Assembly: GCF_003202155.1 (NCBI RefSeq)
Contig: NZ_QFLI01000008.1
Coordinates: forward strand, 186,001 to 250,000
Length of the DNA stretch: 64,000 nucleotides
Direction of reading: 5' to 3'
Origin: Marinifilum breve
GTDB lineage: Bacteria > Bacteroidota > Bacteroidia > Bacteroidales > Marinifilaceae
Position numbers and translations under genes: made by a program. The notes under the pieces were generated by a model, which did no database searches, was not told the origin of the DNA, and saw nothing but the letters and a program-made list of their open reading frames with translations. Shown piece by piece: positions 26,501 to 33,797 of the stretch (the stretch's first letter is position 1; every line of letters starts with the position of its first letter).

Positions 26501-26833
26501 AAGCTTGAATGTTAAGTTTGTACTTTTTAGTACTCGATTTAAAATTTCCTCAACAGACAAATCCTTAGCATCTACACTAATCTTTTTTGATTGAGGCAAT
26601 TGCTCATTTTTATAAAAGAAATCAAAGTCAGTTTTAGCTTGTATTTCTTTAAATACATCTACAATAGAAACATTTTGCATTTTTACAGTAATACGCTTCT
26701 CTTGACTGATGTTCTTTGCATAGCCTGTATATGCAGTAGAAAGTAACAGCAAAATGTTCACCAAGCAAACGATTGCTAAGCGTCTGCCATATTCTCTCCA
26801 TTTAGCAGACATTAAAAACGATTTTTTTTTCAT
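23582..26833 (-). CDS. SusC/RagA TonB-dependent transporter with N-terminal STN signalling domain (PUL 1)
   Basis: A 1083-residue outer-membrane transporter. After an unusually long basic leader (MKKKSFLMSAKWREYGRRLA) and signal helix come an STN domain (about 50-115, FKEIQAKTDFDFFYKNEQL), a carboxypeptidase-like domain (about 130-215, SGKVIDSKGLPLPGVSVVIE), a TonB box/plug start (GLEEVVVIGYGAVQRKQITS) and the 22-strand barrel ending in TFTIGAVVKF. The STN domain passes substrate occupancy to the FecR anti-sigma factor at 27018, which frees the ECF sigma factor at 28184. The upstream gap has a leader hairpin and a 30-bp palindrome, so control may be more than sigma-dependent. Confidence 0.95.
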   Translation of the reverse strand: MKKKSFLMSAKWREYGRRLAIVCLVNILLLLSTAYTGYAKNISQEKRITVKMQNVSIVDVFKEIQAKTDFDFFYKNEQLPQSKKISVDAKDLSVEEILNRVLKSTNLTFKLVDTDIVISPLQQNKQEKRKISGKVIDSKGLPLPGVSVVIEGTTRGGVTDFDGNYEIDNVESNQVILYSFIGMTSQRLIVSAATSFDITLQDDTQGLEEVVVIGYGAVQRKQITSSVATVDTDDIAKVTASSPVQQIQGRVAGLTVSTPKGSDPNASPDILIRGVTSTGGQSPLIIVDGVAVGSLDIVAPEDIATFSILKDGSAAAIYGSRGTNGVILITTKEGKESKPTVEYSGYYAFDQISKRPDILTADEFRALGNKMGVATGDASTDWYDEMLQSNHNTVHNIAFSAGNKNSNYRASINYMDNKGVALESFKKNLSGRININHKAINDRLNVRLSLSASQAKYRLADYGAFGSVAKFNPTRPVYEENGEFATFQEFGVDNPIGNILNYSTENIKKVLLANVFAEFEVVKGLTVGGRAAWKVEDANSGSYTSSKNENLAKDDIKGVASTSSFYSYKYTYEGNINYRKRFDKHDFNVMANYTHEEDTWYTYSMSNSGFVNDKFLWHSIGSGLKLTNPVNDDGVQDLNGPASMGSGRSEKILESWRGRLVYTYDDKYALTVSYNREGSSIFGENNKWGNFYGVSAGWTISDEAFMENLSFVNYLKLRVGYGETGNPATGPYNSLSTVVQEGLPYVFNGNVVSAYALEKNPNPDLKWERKKEYNIGFDYALAKNRFDGSVDLYSRKTDDMLYSAAAPVPSLIKPTIVSNIGEISSKGIELSINAKILQDTEVKWNANFNASYNVNEVEKLSNADEEPVPFYAGDLPGNGLGSAYRVKEGGSIGDFYGPRFDKFDENGGWVFKDLNDEVEGYHADTDKEVIGNGMPNYFVGLTNSLEYKRFDLEIFMRGALDYQVLNVGRIYMENLDKFPQSNIYTSALSSPLRAPSQYSDYYLEDGDYLKIQNISLGYTFDTSKWKNVSYAKLYVSCSNVHTFTNYSGLSPELGGHSGITPGFDNLNFYPVTRTFTIGAVVKF

Positions 26834-26889
26834 AAATTTAGCGGTTATTAATTAATGAATCCTTTTTTCAATAAAGAGGTTTATTTTGC

Positions 26890-26917
26890 AAAGGGAAATG
26901 TTACCGCATTTCCCTTT
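26890..26917 (-). other. Hairpin in the 5' leader of PUL 1 susC
   Basis: AAAGGGAAATG (26890-26900) pairs perfectly with CATTTCCCTTT (26907-26917) around TTACCG. Read on the plus strand it ends in six T and would be a good terminator. On the minus strand it lies about 60 bases before the susC start, inside the expected leader mRNA, where it could act on mRNA stability or attenuation. Confidence 0.65.
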
Positions 26918-26964
26918 TTTCACACAAAAAGCTCCTTATCGGCAATAGTATTTTCAAATTTTGT

Positions 26965-26994
26965 ATCATTTACTAAAACGTTTTAGTAAATGAT
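26965..26994. promoter_or_regulatory. 30-bp perfect palindrome upstream of PUL 1 susC, operator candidate
   Basis: Each half is ATCATTTACTAAAAC (26965-26979) and its exact complement (26980-26994), with no central spacer and a CG at the centre. The AAAACGTTTT core is typical for LacI/CcpA-family operators. No T-tract follows on either strand, which speaks against a simple terminator for fecR. It could also be a termination/cruciform element. No LacI-type gene is in the window. Confidence 0.6.
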
Positions 26995-27017
26995 GAAATA
27001 AAAAACATTGTTTATAT

Positions 27018-28010
27018 TTATTCATCAGGGATAATAATTATAACATCCCCTTTAATCTCATATTTGATTTTAGTTGTGTAATTAATTAATGTCAAAACAT
27101 GCTCAACAGGCTTAGTCCTCTTAATAACTCCAGAGTAGTGCATGTTTTTAAAAAACTCCTTCGGATATTCGAACTTTACATCATACCATCTTTCAACCAT
27201 TCGAATCAAATTATCGAAACTTTCATTTTCAAAAACATAACGACCTTCACGCCATACGGTATAGTAATTTGTTTCTACCTTTTTCAATGATAACCTATTA
27301 CTTCTTCGGCTATAAATCAATTGCTGATTAGGCTCTATTACAACGGTTCTTCCTGCCGCTTTTACTTCAACACTTCCTTCTTCTAGTGTTGTATATACAT
27401 TCTCTTCATTATCGTATGATCTCATATTAAATATAGTCCCAAGCACTTTTAAACTTTGTCCTTTCACATTTACAACAAAAGGTTTTTCCTTATCCTTGCT
27501 AACATTAAAAAATGCTTCTCCACTTAATGTTACAACTCTCTGTTTTTTATCCTTATCAAATGAAAAGCCCAATTTCGAATCAGAATTTAACCACACTTCT
27601 GTACCATCGGCTAAAACCAATTTAGACCTCTGTCCTTTAGGAACTTCAAGCTGATGTACCATCTGTTCTGCTTGGTCGAAAGAATTTAGAACTATATTAG
27701 TTCCCCATCCCAAGCCAAATACTATAATTACTATTGCAGCACCCCTCATCCATAAACCAAAACTCTTCCTTATGGTATAAACTTTAGGAACTTTAAACAG
27801 ATCAATTCGATTGGATAAAATTCTCCATTCCCTCTTCAGATTTATTTTTCCTTTTTCCGAATACATTTTATAGGAATCCCAGATATCCTTCTGCTGAAAA
27901 TACTCCTTTTTATTTTCGGCATTCGAATAAACCCATTCAAGAAACTGCACCTGCTCTTCCTCACCAAGCTGTCCCTGAAGGAATTCTGCTATTTTATCCT
28001 TATTATTCAT
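27018..28010 (-). CDS. FecR-family anti-sigma factor (PUL 1)
   Basis: A 330-residue inner-membrane regulator. Residues 1-85 form the cytoplasmic sigma-binding part, one membrane helix lies at about 88-108 (MRGAAIVIIVFGLGWGTNIV), and the periplasmic part has the FecR domain (LADGTEVWLNSDSKLGF, VTLSGEAFFNVSKDKEKPFV) followed by a DUF4974-type end (FENESFDNLIRMVERWYDV, HVLTLINYTTKIKYEI). It should hold the ECF sigma factor at 28184 until the STN domain of SusC contacts its periplasmic side. It lies between the sigma gene and susC in the same direction, with about 170 bases on each side, so the three genes are linked but perhaps not on one simple transcript. Confidence 0.93.
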   Translation of the reverse strand: MNNKDKIAEFLQGQLGEEEQVQFLEWVYSNAENKKEYFQQKDIWDSYKMYSEKGKINLKREWRILSNRIDLFKVPKVYTIRKSFGLWMRGAAIVIIVFGLGWGTNIVLNSFDQAEQMVHQLEVPKGQRSKLVLADGTEVWLNSDSKLGFSFDKDKKQRVVTLSGEAFFNVSKDKEKPFVVNVKGQSLKVLGTIFNMRSYDNEENVYTTLEEGSVEVKAAGRTVVIEPNQQLIYSRRSNRLSLKKVETNYYTVWREGRYVFENESFDNLIRMVERWYDVKFEYPKEFFKNMHYSGVIKRTKPVEHVLTLINYTTKIKYEIKGDVIIIIPDE

Positions 28011-28183
28011 CTTTAATTATCGGTTTCTATTCTACATGATCGGAAAAATAGATTTTACCCTACCTCCAATTTTCATTTTTTTAATATTTATAATTCTGAA
28101 GTGATATTAAATGGTAAGTCTGCTGTGAAGATCAACAATTGGGAAAGGCTAATTTTATTGTATTCTAATTCGAACACATCATT

Positions 28184-28768
28184 TTATAAAAAATCTCTTC
28201 CATTAAAGTATATGTACATCAATAAAGGAAGGTATTCTTTTAGCTCAAGCCTTAGAATTTTTAGTGATTTAGTGATTTGTTTTTCAACTGCCTTCACAGA
28301 AATTCCAAGTTGTTCAGCAATTTCTTTATTTTTTAGGCCATTAAAACGACTCATAACAAACACCTGACGACAACCATCAGGCATCTTGTCCATAGCTTTT
28401 TTAAGCTTTTCTTCCAATTCTAATTCAATGATACTTTTGATACCATCGTTATAATAAGCTAACTCATCAAGATTTAATGATTCCGCATTATAATCGTCTC
28501 TAACTTTTTGCCTCTCAATCTCCTTAAGACATTTATTGCGAACCATTCTAAAGAGGTAGGCAGATAAAGAGGATTTAATTGTAATATTTTCTTTGTTCTG
28601 CCAAAATATCATAAATACGTCATGAACTAAATCCCTTGCCAAATCATCATCTACAAACTTACAAGCATAGAAATACATAGAAGTATAATACTCCTCAAAC
28701 AATTCTTGAAAAGCACTTTTATTTCCAGCCTTTAATTTCGAATACAATGGGTTGTTTAGATTTGTCAT
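28184..28768 (-). CDS. ECF-type RNA polymerase sigma factor (PUL 1)
   Basis: A 194-residue sigma-70 family protein with only regions 2 and 4. Region 2 is seen in FEEYYTSMYFYACKFVDDD and DLVHDVFMIFWQNKENI; region 4 with its helix-turn-helix in MPDGCRQVFVMSRFNGLKNK and EIAEQLGISVKAVEKQITKS. It would direct RNA polymerase to the susC promoter of PUL 1 when released by the FecR protein encoded just downstream. Such sigma/anti-sigma pairs are the usual control of PULs for host-type or glycoprotein glycans in Bacteroidota. A -7 box candidate lies 20 bases before its ATG. Confidence 0.93.
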   Translation of the reverse strand: MTNLNNPLYSKLKAGNKSAFQELFEEYYTSMYFYACKFVDDDLARDLVHDVFMIFWQNKENITIKSSLSAYLFRMVRNKCLKEIERQKVRDDYNAESLNLDELAYYNDGIKSIIELELEEKLKKAMDKMPDGCRQVFVMSRFNGLKNKEIAEQLGISVKAVEKQITKSLKILRLELKEYLPLLMYIYFNGRDFL

Positions 28769-28786
28769 AGACTATTTTCTCGAATT

Positions 28787-28794
28787 CAAATTTA
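28787..28794 (-). promoter_or_regulatory. -7 box candidate for the ECF sigma gene
   Basis: TAAATTTG on the minus strand fits TAnnTTTG, with the ATG about 20 bases downstream. The -33 region is poor (ATTC), so strength is uncertain. Confidence 0.4.
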
Positions 28795-28936
28795 GAAAAA
28801 GATTTCTAATTCTGAATTTTGTAGTAATTTATAGTTTTCCCTTGTATTCAAAACAATCCTGAATCTTCTTAAATTATTACAAAATGCAAGTTTAAGTTGA
28901 AAACCGATTGTTTTGGATGAGTGTGCATTTGCCTTT

Positions 28937-28973
28937 AAAAACAAAAAACTGCTCCAACAATTGAAGCAGTTTA
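28937..28973 (-). terminator. Terminator behind the nuclease gene
   Basis: AAACTGCT (28946-28953) pairs with AGCAGTTT (28965-28972); on the minus strand TTTTTTGTTTTT follows. It sits 28 bases behind the stop at 29001. Confidence 0.85.
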
Positions 28974-29000
28974 AGTAATCAGAAATATCTAAACTCATTT

Positions 29001-29669
29001 TTAAAGAGTATGATTAAATCCCTTAAAATAGACATTTGAAAAGCTTCGGATACTATCCAAAGGCACAATAAATGCATCAATTTCTTTTTCTATTTTTCGA
29101 TTAGGCAACAAGTAAGCTAATGTTTTCTTTTGGCGAGGAAAATAGATCACTTTAAAATAATAGCCTGGCACAGAAACTTTATTTTGACCAATTTCACCTT
29201 GATTATTCTTAAAAACAGGTCCTGAAACTACATAGAGCGAATCATTTTTAAGTGTTAGCTTTCTGACCTTAGCTTCCAAACTTTTCCATTTTCCTCTATT
29301 AAAAGCTGGAACTTGAGGAGACATGTTACTCATGTAGAAACTTTCACTCATAGCCTGTTGATCGATTTTCATTGATGCTGCCGGACAAAGATGTCCGCGA
29401 TCGTAACCAGAACCCTTGTAATCAGCTAAACTTGCAGAGCCAGTTGTGACTTTAGGATCTGCTTTGAAATTATTTTTTCGTTCTGCCTGACCTTGAATCA
29501 TTTTACTTGTCAGTTTGTAGGCAACCCAGTTTGCTTGCTCTTCTTCTTCATTATAACTAAGTGTATAATATTTGTGTTTCACAATTTCACCAGATGATTT
29601 TGGCAACCAATATTGAGCTTTTCCAGAAATAGAAAAAAGAATAAATAAAAAAGATAATGTACGTTTCAC
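29001..29669 (-). CDS. Secreted DNA/RNA non-specific endonuclease
   Basis: A 222-residue protein of the Serratia-nuclease (NUC, beta-beta-alpha metal) family. It has a Sec signal peptide (MKRTLSFLFILFSISGKAQ), the catalytic DRGHLCPAASM motif (D90-R91-G92-H93, H93 as general base) and the metal-binding asparagine in FNRGKW (N124). It should cut DNA and RNA outside the cytoplasm, for nutrient or phosphate gain or to clear extracellular DNA. It stands alone between the two PULs with its own terminator. There is no immunity gene beside it and no toxin-type delivery domain, so it does not look like an antibacterial effector. Confidence 0.93.
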   Translation of the reverse strand: MKRTLSFLFILFSISGKAQYWLPKSSGEIVKHKYYTLSYNEEEEQANWVAYKLTSKMIQGQAERKNNFKADPKVTTGSASLADYKGSGYDRGHLCPAASMKIDQQAMSESFYMSNMSPQVPAFNRGKWKSLEAKVRKLTLKNDSLYVVSGPVFKNNQGEIGQNKVSVPGYYFKVIYFPRQKKTLAYLLPNRKIEKEIDAFIVPLDSIRSFSNVYFKGFNHTL

Positions 29670-29783
29670 AGAGTATAATTTTTAAATTCATTAAAACAGC
29701 TTGCAAAACTAGAAAAAATGGGAGAAGAACGATTTATGATTTTTATTTCGTAAACTAATTTTAAGCAAACCAGATATCGCATA

Positions 29784-29814
29784 TAAAACAAAAGGCTTTC
29801 TATTCGAAAGCCTT
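29784..29814 (-). terminator. Terminator at the distal end of PUL 2
   Basis: AAGGCTTTC (29792-29800) pairs with GAAAGCCTT (29806-29814); on the minus strand TTTTGTTTT follows. It lies about 25 bases behind the stop of the symporter at 29839. Confidence 0.85.
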
Positions 29815-29838
29815 ACACAATTCACAGAAAAAATAATT

Positions 29839-31191
29839 CTATCCATTTAATCTTCTAGCATCCAAATCTCTTTTCATTCGTTCGCAAGTTTCATGATCAA
29901 TTGTATAATAATACAACAATATCGCACATGACATGTAGAGGATACCGGGGAATACAGAAATCATCAATTTAATTCCGGTAATGGCTGTTTCTGTCTGCTC
30001 TACATTTGGGGTAAACTGAAATACCGCAAGCAACCAACCCGCCAAGGCACCTCCAACACCCCAACCTGCTTTTTGTGCAAAGGTAGCTGCTGAAAACACC
30101 AAGCCGGTTGCCCTGCGGCCCGATTTCCATTCTGAATAATCTGCAGTATCGGCCAACATGGTCCATAACAAAGGAACTGCCGGTGCATAAGCTATTTTCG
30201 CAAAAATATTAAAGGTATAAATCAGAAACAGATTATCGGAAGAAGGGATATAAAGGCAAATGAAGAAAAATCCAGACAATAATGAACTAGCCAAGAACAC
30301 ATTTCTCTTACCAAATTTTTGAGCCAATGGTTTTGAAAACGGTATTGCTACAATAAGCGCCACTGTTCCAATCACATTGAATAACTGGACATTTTCCTCA
30401 TTACCAATATAGTATTTGAAATAATAGGCAATAGATAAGTTCTGCATGGCAAACATGATAAAGGAGATGATGCCAACTAAAAACAGGATTACCCAAGGCT
30501 TGTTTTTAAATAGGTTACGAATATCCTCTTTTAGGTTTTCCTTCTGGTCTTTGGGTGGTTGAACTCTTTCTTTCGTAGTTTTAAACGTGATTAGAAACAA
30601 TATCAAACTAATACCTCCAAACAGCATTAATGTATATTGGTATCCTTTTGCAGTATCGCCGCCTCCAAAATACAATGCAAGGGATAATGCTGTACCTGAA
30701 ACAATAAATTGTCCTATGAATGCGAAAATGAAACGATAAGAATTCAAACCTGCACGCTCGTAAGAATCGGAAGTCATTACAGCTCCTAAAGATGAGTATG
30801 GCAAATTGATTGCCGTGAAAACTGTCATCAAAAGAAAATATGTTGTTCCTGCATAAATTACTTTACCTGTCGGCCCCAAATTTGGGGTTGTAAAGGTTAA
30901 AACTGCTAAAACACTATAAGGAACGGCCATCCATAATATATAGGGTCTAAATTTTCCCCATCTGGTTGTTGTTCTGTCTGCAATAATTCCCATTACAGGG
31001 TCGCTAATCATATCCCAAAAACGCGCAATTAGCATAATGGTTCCTGCAGCAGCTGCCGAGATTCCAAAAGTATCGGTGTAGAATATCAGGATCCAGAATC
31101 CAACCATATCCCATACAAAATGTGAAGCTGTATCTCCTAAACTGTACCCAATTTTTTCCTTTAGCGAAAGTTTTGCATCTGCTTTGTTCAT
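29839..31191 (-). CDS. GPH-family (glycoside-pentoside-hexuronide) cation symporter
   Basis: A 450-residue inner-membrane protein with about 12 membrane segments. The N-terminal block GYSLGDTASHFVWDMVGFWI and the loop FWDMISDPVMGIIADRT followed by TRWGKFRPYILW are signatures of the MelB-like GPH family, where the aspartates bind the coupling cation. It would import a mono- or oligosaccharide with Na+ or H+. It is the last gene in PUL 2 and follows the GH2/GH72-like gene, so a beta-glucan breakdown product is the likely cargo. A second GPH gene lies at 33798. An ACATCA site lies upstream, at 31256-31261 on the minus strand. Confidence 0.9.
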   Translation of the reverse strand: MNKADAKLSLKEKIGYSLGDTASHFVWDMVGFWILIFYTDTFGISAAAAGTIMLIARFWDMISDPVMGIIADRTTTRWGKFRPYILWMAVPYSVLAVLTFTTPNLGPTGKVIYAGTTYFLLMTVFTAINLPYSSLGAVMTSDSYERAGLNSYRFIFAFIGQFIVSGTALSLALYFGGGDTAKGYQYTLMLFGGISLILFLITFKTTKERVQPPKDQKENLKEDIRNLFKNKPWVILFLVGIISFIMFAMQNLSIAYYFKYYIGNEENVQLFNVIGTVALIVAIPFSKPLAQKFGKRNVFLASSLLSGFFFICLYIPSSDNLFLIYTFNIFAKIAYAPAVPLLWTMLADTADYSEWKSGRRATGLVFSAATFAQKAGWGVGGALAGWLLAVFQFTPNVEQTETAITGIKLMISVFPGILYMSCAILLYYYTIDHETCERMKRDLDARRLNG

Positions 31192-31271
31192 CGCTGTTAA
31201 TAATTTTTATTCAGAGTTAATTTTGAACACAAGACATAAAACGTTAAATAACATTTGATGTCGTATTGACT

Positions 31272-32279
31272 TTATCTTTTTGATTCTTTGTATTGCTCTT
31301 TCACAATATAAAAAGCATCCTTCTTGTTTCTCTCAATATCCACAATTCCCCAGTACTCTTCATTTGGAGCTCCATCATAAGGTACTCCACTGCTGTTAGG
31401 AGCCCACCCTCCGGGGTCTTGAGTATTAGAATTTCCTGCCTTCCAGAATTCATCAGCAAAGGCAAACAAGGCAACTCCTGCACAAATATCCTTATGCTCA
31501 AAAATGGATGTCAAGATTTTCTCAGTAGCATCCGCTTGTGCCACTTGGTTCTCTCCTTGTTTATAACCTAATTTAGAAATGGTCATGTAACTATCGGCTC
31601 CTGCTTCGGATAAATACATTGGTTTATCGCTAATGGCTTTCCACTCTGTGAAAACACCTGTTGGATCATCCCAGCGGTATACATTCATTCCCCAAATATC
31701 AATGTCCGTACAAATAGACATGGCTAATGAATCAGGAAGTTCCCCATGTGCCGTAGCAACCGGATGTTGATCATCAATAGCATGAACTTTTTTTGCTGCA
31801 TGATTTAAAGCATGATACCAATTTGCCATGTCGCCTTCGAACCACTCTGGGTGATAATTGTATTCGTTTCCCAATTCCCAAAACAAAATGGCTGGATGAG
31901 ATTTATATTTGGTGATATAATCTATAAAACTCCCTGACAGAATATCGAAATATCCATTCTGATTGTAACCAAAACCTACGATTACTTTTATTCCCGCTTG
32001 GTGAATCTCGTCAAGTACTGCTTTATCATCTATCGGAGAATACAAACGGATTGTATTGATACCAGCTTCATTCATCAAGTCCAAATCTTGTGTCAGAGTT
32101 TCGAAGCTACGTTGACTACTTCCCTTTGAAACAGGGTGATAACAAATCCCTTTAATAATATAAGGAGAATCATTAAGAACAATTTTTCTACCTGATATTG
32201 AAACAATATTTTCCCTTTGGCTGCAAGAAATGCACATCATTAAAAAGGCAATACAAAGAAATCTATTCATAGCTAGCAT
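31272..32279 (-). CDS. Clan GH-A glycosidase-like lipoprotein (GH2 C-domain / GH72-like barrel)
   Basis: A 335-residue lipoprotein (LMMCISC lipobox; start either M1 or M4). The whole mature protein is one TIM barrel. The start IKGICYHPVSKG and MNEAGINTIRLYSPIDD look like both the GH2 catalytic domain and the GH72 glucanosyltransferase barrel. Candidate catalytic residues are the glutamates in WELGNEYNYHPEW (acid/base) and in MYLSEAGADSY (nucleophile). The sandwich domains of GH2 are missing. In a laminarin locus a beta-1,3-glucosidase or transglycosylase role is plausible, but no family can be fixed by eye. It lies 8 bases in front of GH30 in the same operon. Confidence 0.7.
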   Translation of the reverse strand: MLAMNRFLCIAFLMMCISCSQRENIVSISGRKIVLNDSPYIIKGICYHPVSKGSSQRSFETLTQDLDLMNEAGINTIRLYSPIDDKAVLDEIHQAGIKVIVGFGYNQNGYFDILSGSFIDYITKYKSHPAILFWELGNEYNYHPEWFEGDMANWYHALNHAAKKVHAIDDQHPVATAHGELPDSLAMSICTDIDIWGMNVYRWDDPTGVFTEWKAISDKPMYLSEAGADSYMTISKLGYKQGENQVAQADATEKILTSIFEHKDICAGVALFAFADEFWKAGNSNTQDPGGWAPNSSGVPYDGAPNEEYWGIVDIERNKKDAFYIVKEQYKESKR

Positions 32280-32286
32280 GATTCAT

Positions 32287-33777
32287 TTATTTTTCACTAT
32301 GAATGACAATTGTTTGAATGGCTTGTGCATCAATTTTGAAAGTAGTTTCTTTTTCACCCAAAACTAATTTCATAGCTTTGGCTTTCTCTTCCATATTCAA
32401 TACCACCACAGCAATCGATCCATCTGGATTTTGAGCCGCGGTAACCATCAAATCATCATCATCCAATTCAAAACCAATTCGTGTGGCTCCCGGACGAATA
32501 TATTTACTAAAATGTGCCAAAGTATAGTACATTGGAGTAAAGTACACCTCATCTATTTTAGGATCTACAATAACAGGAGCCAAACACCAGTTATTTGCCC
32601 AGTTTGGACCACCTTGAGTGTCAAGCACCATATTCCAATCGATCCATCCTTGTACCCAATTGTTTAAACAGCCAATAATATCTCGTGCGTAACGATATAC
32701 CGGAACATATTTTGGATGCAGATGCTTTTGCTCTTCAGGAGCCCAGTCCCAGCCCCAATCGGTTGCTTCTTTTTTCCAGTACCATGCATCATCATTCCAA
32801 TGTGGTACTTCTGCATCAACACATGCCTCCGATTGTATCATCAATTTATTAGGTGCTTTTTCATGGGTGTATTGTAAAACGTCAGGCATATAGTCATAAG
32901 TTCTCGCATACCAATGAATCGCCATACCATCAAAGTATTTTGAAGATTCTTCATCTTTGTACATCACATCAGCCCACTCTTTCAACTCATCACGATTCTG
33001 ATCGTAACCCAACACCTTAACATCATGTCCGTCGGCCTTTAGTTTGGGTCCTAAGTGATTACTAACAAAATCAACCATTTCCTCAGGAGTATAGTGCATA
33101 CTCTCCCAATTGTAATCATTGCCCAATGGCTCATTTTCAACTGTCAAGGCCCAGATATCAATTCCCTCTTTCTTGTACTCGTTAATATACTTCGAGAAGA
33201 ACAATGCCCAGGTATCGTAATATTCAGGCAATAATTTTCCACCTTTCCAATCCTTATTGTCCTTCATCCAAACAGGTGCAGTCCATGGCGATGACATGAT
33301 TTTAAATCCATCTTTAGAAACAGCCATTGCATCCTTTATCATTGGAATAATATCATCACGATCTTCATCAATAGAAAAATGCTTTAGCTCCTTATCTCCT
33401 TCTACCGAGGCATAAGAGTAATTACTCAGCGAAAAATCACAGGAATTAATATGAGTTCTAGTCAATGAATACCTTGCTCCCTTTTCACCAAAATAGGCAT
33501 CTAAAATCAGTTTTCGATTTTCCTCACCGATTTGATTCATCAAATAGGCAGTCGACTCAGTAAATGAGCCTCCAAAACCTATAATTTCCTGGAATTTCTG
33601 TTCCGGTTTTATAGCAATTGTAACAACTGCTTCCTTAATTTCTACAGCTTCAACTTTTTGAAGTTTATTCCCAGCTGCCGATGTTTCATAAACCTCAACA
33701 GACAAATTTTTATCTTTTGAATTACAAGCCATGACAGTAATGCTTATAAAAATCCCAAATATATAATTCAGTTTCAT
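32287..33777 (-). CDS. GH30 beta-glucanase/glucosidase (lipoprotein), likely beta-1,6
   Basis: A 496-residue lipoprotein (VMAC, C18). It carries the GH30 opening IIGFGGSFTESTAYLMNQ, the acid/base glutamate in LTVENEP (E216) and the nucleophile in LMIQSEACVD (E317). A small beta-sandwich domain completes the protein (NPDGSIAVVVLNMEEKA), as in subfamilies 1 and 3. In laminarin PULs GH30 enzymes remove or cut beta-1,6-linked glucose branches. The lipobox puts it on a membrane, probably facing the periplasm or the surface. It lies in a tight operon, 8 bases before the downstream gene and 20 behind the GPH symporter. Confidence 0.92.
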   Translation of the reverse strand: MKLNYIFGIFISITVMACNSKDKNLSVEVYETSAAGNKLQKVEAVEIKEAVVTIAIKPEQKFQEIIGFGGSFTESTAYLMNQIGEENRKLILDAYFGEKGARYSLTRTHINSCDFSLSNYSYASVEGDKELKHFSIDEDRDDIIPMIKDAMAVSKDGFKIMSSPWTAPVWMKDNKDWKGGKLLPEYYDTWALFFSKYINEYKKEGIDIWALTVENEPLGNDYNWESMHYTPEEMVDFVSNHLGPKLKADGHDVKVLGYDQNRDELKEWADVMYKDEESSKYFDGMAIHWYARTYDYMPDVLQYTHEKAPNKLMIQSEACVDAEVPHWNDDAWYWKKEATDWGWDWAPEEQKHLHPKYVPVYRYARDIIGCLNNWVQGWIDWNMVLDTQGGPNWANNWCLAPVIVDPKIDEVYFTPMYYTLAHFSKYIRPGATRIGFELDDDDLMVTAAQNPDGSIAVVVLNMEEKAKAMKLVLGEKETTFKIDAQAIQTIVIHSEK

Positions 33778-33797
33778 GATTGCTTCTAATGTTTTAT

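Noticed and set aside
26890-26917. Riboswitch in the susC leader
   Set aside because: Only one simple hairpin is seen, without the conserved cores of known riboswitch classes.
28792-28998. 68-residue minus-strand frame behind the nuclease gene
   Set aside because: It runs through the nuclease terminator hairpin and the sigma-factor promoter region and looks like random translation of AT-rich DNA.
29001-29669. Antibacterial nuclease toxin
   Set aside because: It has an ordinary Sec signal, no delivery domain and no immunity gene next to it; a nutritional secreted nuclease is simpler.
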